Source of the DNA: Treponema sp.
GTDB taxonomy: Bacteria > Spirochaetota > Spirochaetia > Treponematales > Breznakiellaceae
NCBI GenBank assembly: GCA_031255615.1
Contig: JAIRSD010000090.1
Coordinates: 1 to 16,068 of the forward strand
Direction of reading: 5' to 3'
DNA length: 16,068 nt
Position numbers and translations under genes: made by a program. Shown in pieces: positions 12,467-16,068 of the stretch (within the stretch, counting starts at the first letter, position 1; each line of letters opens with the position of its first letter). The notes beneath the pieces are model-generated. The model was not told where the DNA came from and made no database searches. It saw only the letters and a list, made by a program, of their open reading frames with translations.

Positions 12467-14670
12467 TGTTTCGTCCCAAGTCTTCCCGGATCCTCCTTGC
12501 TTTCTGTATTCTCTTCTGTTCCTGCGTCCACGGCGGCAAAGCCCTGTTTCGGGAGGATGCGTTCCGGGCCTACTACCGGGGACGGGGTATCCTGGAACGG
12601 GAGGGCGCCGGGGGGGAAAGCCGGGCCTGGCCCCTCTTTGAGATCGCTCTGGCAAGCGCCAATTCCCGGGTCGCCGAGGCGGCGGCGGCGGAGCTGATCC
12701 TTCCCCTGCTGCGGGGCGGCCTGGATGCCGCCGCCTTTCTTGAAGGCCGCAATAAGTATAGCCGGAAAATCGGGAATCAAGCGGCTTTGCCCCTGCGGAC
12801 CGCCGCCGCCGCCGCGCTTTACCGTCTGGGCCGCTGGGAGGAAACCGCCCTCCTCTTTGGAACCGGGGCGGCTGTTCCGGGGAAGGGGCCGCCCGCCGGC
12901 CGGGAGGCCGCCGGAACAGGAGAGCTCCTCGATTCCTGGGGCAGAGTCCTCCTGTCGCTGGCCCGGCAGCGGCTTGCGCTGGAAACGGAGGAACAAGAAA
13001 GTTCCCGCATGGCCGAAAGCCCCCGGCCCCCCGCCATGGAGGCCCTTCTTTCCTGTCTTTTTGAGATTCCCCCAGGTCCGCCCCTCCGTTGGGCCGCGGA
13101 GGAAATTGACATTGGCTTCCCGGATTTCCTCAACGAGGCGGAGGAAGCCGCTTTGAAGGGCCGGCTGGCGGCGGCTCGTTCCTCCTTCGCCGAGGGTCTG
13201 GCCCTGTTCCGCCCCGCCCTGGAGGAGGATCCGGGGCTTTTCTTGCGCTACCCCGCCCTGATCAGCGATTTAGGCCGTTGTTTTCAGTTCGGGGCCGCCG
13301 GGGATGAGGGGATCGAAACCTTTTTGGCATGGGAAAAAGAAGGGGCCGCTCCGGTTCCGCGCTACCAGCTCCTTTATTACGCAGGCCGCATAGCCCGATC
13401 CCGGGGCAGCTACGACCAGGGGGCCGGGCTGTTTGAACGGGCCCTGGCCGCCGCCCCGGACCCAATCCAGGAAGACGCCTGCCTTTGGTACATCCTGGAC
13501 ACCCGCCTCCGGGAAAGCGGGGAGGGGCTTTCCGGGCCGGAATTAGTAAAACTGGTCAAGACCTGGATGCCCCGCCGCCGCGATCCAGCCTATTTTGACG
13601 ACATCCTGGACCGGGTCGCCCAGCGTTTAGCGTCCTCCGGGCAGTGGCGGTTCTTTCCCGAACTTCTTGCCTTCCTTGAGCAATACGGGGCCCCGCTTTC
13701 AATCGCCCGCTACGCCTACATCAGCGGCAGGGCCCTTAGCGTGGGCCTTATGCCGGGGGAAGGTCCCGGTTTCGGCGGAAAGGAGGCCCGGGAAGAAGAG
13801 GCCCGGCGACTGTTCCGCACCGCCTATCGGACCGGAACACGGGCCCTCTACTACCGGGCCATGGGCGCCTATTTCCTTGGGGAATCCTTTATCTATCCGG
13901 AGGAGGAAACCCGGACCAGGAACCGGAATTTTCCCCACCGGGAGGAAATGGAATTCCTCCTGGGTTTTTACAAGGCCGGACTCCCCAATGCCGGGGAACC
14001 GTATATGGAGGCCCTGGCCGGGGAACTTACCCTGGATGAGCTCCGGGCCCTGGGGGAGGCCATGGAAAAGGCGGGGGCCCATGCCCAGGCTATCAGAACA
14101 GCCTCCCGCTGGATCAACCGGGAGGACTATGAGATCCAGCGGCGGGACCTGGAAATCCTTGCCCCCCGGCCTTTCCAGGAACTGATAGAGGAGGGGGCCC
14201 GGCGGACGGATTTTCCCCCGGAACTGCTCTACGGCCTTGTCCGTACAGAAAGCGCCTTTCAGCCGGAGATCATTTCCCGGGCCGGGGCGGTAGGATTGAC
14301 TCAGCTTATGCCCGCCACCGCGGCGGACATGGCGGGCCGGATGAAAAGAGGAGGGGGGCCTGATTATACGGGGAACCTTGATCTGAAAGACCCGGAAATC
14401 AACACCGGTATCGGGTTCTACTACCTGAATTATCTTCGGGATCTGCTGAACCACCCCCTTTCAGCTATCCTCGCCTACAACGGGGGCCTGGGCCGGGTAC
14501 GGCGCTGGCGTCAAGCCCAGGACGGCCTGCCGGGGGACCTCTTTCTTGAGACCATAGAATACCCGGAGACCAGAGAATACGGCAGGCGGATCATCTCCGC
14601 CGCCGCCCTATATGGGTACCTCTACTATGGGGTGAATCCTCCTCCTTTTTTAGCCGATATATGTAAATAG
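12466..14670 (+). CDS. Lipoprotein lytic murein transglycosylase (Slt type)
   Basis: This enzyme cleaves the MurNAc-GlcNAc bond with formation of 1,6-anhydro-MurNAc. I place the start at the GTG at 12466, sharing one base with the LysM stop (TAGTG) and with AGGA just upstream, giving 734 residues. The frame is open further upstream only because it overlaps the LysM gene. The N-terminus RILLAFCILFCSC is a lipoprotein signal with a loose spirochaetal lipobox, modified at C20. Residues ~25-570 are helical-repeat-like, as in Slt70. The C-terminal SLT domain has RTESAF with catalytic E595, GLTQLMP at 610-616, and the LAYNGGLGRV motif. It is longer than typical E. coli Slt70 (about 620). Translation is coupled to the LysM protein. 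Confidence 0.93.
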   Translation: MFRPKSSRILLAFCILFCSCVHGGKALFREDAFRAYYRGRGILEREGAGGESRAWPLFEIALASANSRVAEAAAAELILPLLRGGLDAAAFLEGRNKYSRKIGNQAALPLRTAAAAALYRLGRWEETALLFGTGAAVPGKGPPAGREAAGTGELLDSWGRVLLSLARQRLALETEEQESSRMAESPRPPAMEALLSCLFEIPPGPPLRWAAEEIDIGFPDFLNEAEEAALKGRLAAARSSFAEGLALFRPALEEDPGLFLRYPALISDLGRCFQFGAAGDEGIETFLAWEKEGAAPVPRYQLLYYAGRIARSRGSYDQGAGLFERALAAAPDPIQEDACLWYILDTRLRESGEGLSGPELVKLVKTWMPRRRDPAYFDDILDRVAQRLASSGQWRFFPELLAFLEQYGAPLSIARYAYISGRALSVGLMPGEGPGFGGKEAREEEARRLFRTAYRTGTRALYYRAMGAYFLGESFIYPEEETRTRNRNFPHREEMEFLLGFYKAGLPNAGEPYMEALAGELTLDELRALGEAMEKAGAHAQAIRTASRWINREDYEIQRRDLEILAPRPFQELIEEGARRTDFPPELLYGLVRTESAFQPEIISRAGAVGLTQLMPATAADMAGRMKRGGGPDYTGNLDLKDPEINTGIGFYYLNYLRDLLNHPLSAILAYNGGLGRVRRWRQAQDGLPGDLFLETIEYPETREYGRRIISAAALYGYLYYGVNPPPFLADICK

Positions 14671-14706
14671 AGTCCATCTATAATGTAGGCATATTATGGA
14701 TGGACT
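14671..14706 (+). promoter_or_regulatory. Inverted repeat carrying a TATAAT box ahead of ftsK
   Basis: AGTCCATCTATAAT (14671-14684) pairs with ATTATGGATGGACT (14693-14706) over 14 positions with one G-U, around an 8-base loop. It starts right after the transglycosylase stop and ends 27 bases before ftsK. The left arm contains a perfect TATAAT (14679-14684) but no good -35 lies 17 bases upstream. The hairpin is followed by TCTTTG, a weak U-run. It may be a weak terminator, an operator over a promoter, or both. Confidence 0.5.
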
Positions 14707-14733
14707 TCTTTGAACCTAAATAGGAGAAGGTCT

Positions 14734-16068
14734 GTGTCCGATTTCAAGTACCGCATCATAGCTCTCGGTTCCGCCGTTGTGCTGGGGATCTGTTCCCTGG
14801 CGCTAATTGTCGCCATCATGGGGGCGATCATGGGACTTCCCGGCTTTGAACGGGGAATCGGCGCCTTCCTGGCCGCCAGTTACGGACTTTTGGCCCTCGG
14901 CATCCCCGCGTTTTTGTTCTACGCCGCCGTTATTTTGGCGGATAAAGAATGGCGGCCGGACCAGATCTTTATCCTGGCGCTCAGCATTTTCCCCTTTATG
15001 ACTCTGACCGCCGGGGTGGTCCTTCTCCGGGACTATGAGACCCATGCCCTCCATTATGCCTTTTTGAAAATGACCGGCAAAACCGGATTTAGCTTCTTCA
15101 TAATAGCTTTAACGGTGCTGGAGGTTCTGTTCGTTTCGTTTTTGAAGACCTTCCTCTTTCCCCGCACCGCCCCGGCGGGAAGTTTCCCGGCGGGGATTTT
15201 CCCTTTTTTTGGCCGGCTGCAATTCCCGCGCTTTTGGAAGGACTGGACCCTTGCGGGGTGGATGCCCTGGCAGCGCGCCGCCCCGGACCATGCCGGCGGC
15301 GGCAAAGAAAACACGGATGGCGCGGCGGCGGAGGCCGCCGGCAGCCAGACGAATCCCGCCTCTCCGGATTCCCCGGCGGCAGGGGCCGTGGAGGGGGCCG
15401 CCCCGGAAGACCGGGATCCCGCCCTGGATGTTGACATCATGCTCCCGGAACTCCGGCCCTTGGCCTCCGCCAAAGCCATGAAGAACCTGGATCCCCTCTG
15501 GACCGGCGGCCAGGAGGATCCCGCCGAAGAACAGGGCAAGGCGCAGGAAAGCCCCGGCCCGGAGGCCCCCGCCGCTGCGGCCCCCATGGAAACCGTGGTG
15601 GAGGTGGTTTCGGTCAGGCCCAAACCGGTACCCAAAACCCCGATCCGGGGCTCCTGGAAGGTCCCCGTGGACATCCTCAACCGCTACCCCGACGGGGAGT
15701 ACTGGATCATCGACGACGCTACCCGGGCCGCCGCCGCCACCCTGCGTTCCACCCTGGAGGAGTTCCACATCCAGGCGGAGGTTACGGGGATCCGCAAGGG
15801 GCCGGTCATCACCATGTTCGAAATTCTCCCCGCCCCGGGGGTCAAACTCTCCAAGATCGTCAACCTTCAGGACAACATCGCCCTCAGGCTCGCCGCCTCG
15901 TCGGTGCGGATCGTGGCCCCCATACCGGGGAAACACGCCGTCGGCATCGAGGTGCCCAACCCCCGGCGGAACATCGTCTCGTTCAGGGAAATCATCGAAG
16001 GGGAACTCCACCGGGATGGGAAAAAAGAAGGCCGCCAGCCGGAGATCCCCGTGGTCCTGGGCAAAGAC
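14734..16068 (+). CDS. ftsK: DNA translocase FtsK/SpoIIIE, N-terminal part (runs off the window)
   Basis: The first 445 codons are present and open to the right edge. The start is GTG, with AGGAG (14722-14726) 7 bases upstream. Four membrane spans lie at about residues 8-35, 44-70, 77-99 and 118-142. A Pro/Ala/Glu-rich linker runs to about residue 305. The alpha/beta part of the motor then begins (about 310 on), with the family patterns GPVITMFEILPAPGVKLSKI and DNIALRLAASSVRIVAPIPG and then GIEVPNPRR. The ATPase Walker motifs and gamma domain lie beyond the window. FtsK pumps chromosome termini through the division septum and activates XerCD recombination at dif. The opening does not resemble E. 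coli FtsK in detail, so SpoIIIE-like is an equally fair name. Confidence 0.93.
   Translation, partial: MSDFKYRIIALGSAVVLGICSLALIVAIMGAIMGLPGFERGIGAFLAASYGLLALGIPAFLFYAAVILADKEWRPDQIFILALSIFPFMTLTAGVVLLRDYETHALHYAFLKMTGKTGFSFFIIALTVLEVLFVSFLKTFLFPRTAPAGSFPAGIFPFFGRLQFPRFWKDWTLAGWMPWQRAAPDHAGGGKENTDGAAAEAAGSQTNPASPDSPAAGAVEGAAPEDRDPALDVDIMLPELRPLASAKAMKNLDPLWTGGQEDPAEEQGKAQESPGPEAPAAAAPMETVVEVVSVRPKPVPKTPIRGSWKVPVDILNRYPDGEYWIIDDATRAAAATLRSTLEEFHIQAEVTGIRKGPVITMFEILPAPGVKLSKIVNLQDNIALRLAASSVRIVAPIPGKHAVGIEVPNPRRNIVSFREIIEGELHRDGKKEGRQPEIPVVLGKD

Overview
The window is a GC-rich chromosomal segment that looks like a spirochaete of the Treponema/Breznakiella type. The evidence is the methyl-accepting chemotaxis tail ending in a VARF-type motif, a loose spirochaetal lipobox, and membrane-anchored TPR and LysM proteins of a kind I associate with treponemes. 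Organism assignment is inference. Nearly all genes are housekeeping (DNA repair, translation, cell envelope, chromosome segregation) and strongly prefer G/C at third positions. This produces many long but meaningless antisense reading frames.

Layout: (1) the end of a chemotaxis receptor (1-390) runs convergent to an sbcD-sbcC repair operon on the minus strand (5381-817). The convergent gap (391-816) is packed with hairpins. (2) A 620-base gap precedes tRNA-Arg(TCT) (6006-6079), followed by radA (6291-7706). (3) An AT-richer gap of about 420 bases holds a promoter and a long leader for a small RRM RNA-binding protein (8125-8418), which ends in an intrinsic terminator. (4) A small cassette follows. 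Two fully overlapping frames start 4 bases apart (8556 and 8560), and each could encode an envelope-anchored coiled-coil protein. A 123-residue unknown follows. (5) A minus-strand gene (10755-9367) encodes a membrane-anchored TPR protein with an Mrr-like C-terminal domain. It has a promoter placed so close that the mRNA should be leaderless. (6) A divergent plus-strand operon encodes a bitopic protein with a cytoplasmic Hsp70-substrate-domain-like region and a periplasmic LysM domain, then a lipoprotein lytic transglycosylase. (7) The 5' part of ftsK/spoIIIE runs off the right edge.

The most unusual items are two. The first is a modular intergenic repeat present in three clear copies (391-816 in reverse, 5561-5730, 10842-11003) and one decayed fragment (6095-6138). 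Short linker sequences are conserved between copies, while the hairpins between them differ in sequence yet remain paired. The second is the nested pair of reading frames at 8556-8984, whose layout recalls Rz/Rz1 spanin genes but with no phage genes around it.

Functionally, SbcCD, RadA and FtsK serve DNA repair and segregation. The LysM protein and the transglycosylase act on peptidoglycan and are translationally linked. No CRISPR array, insertion sequence or rRNA was seen.
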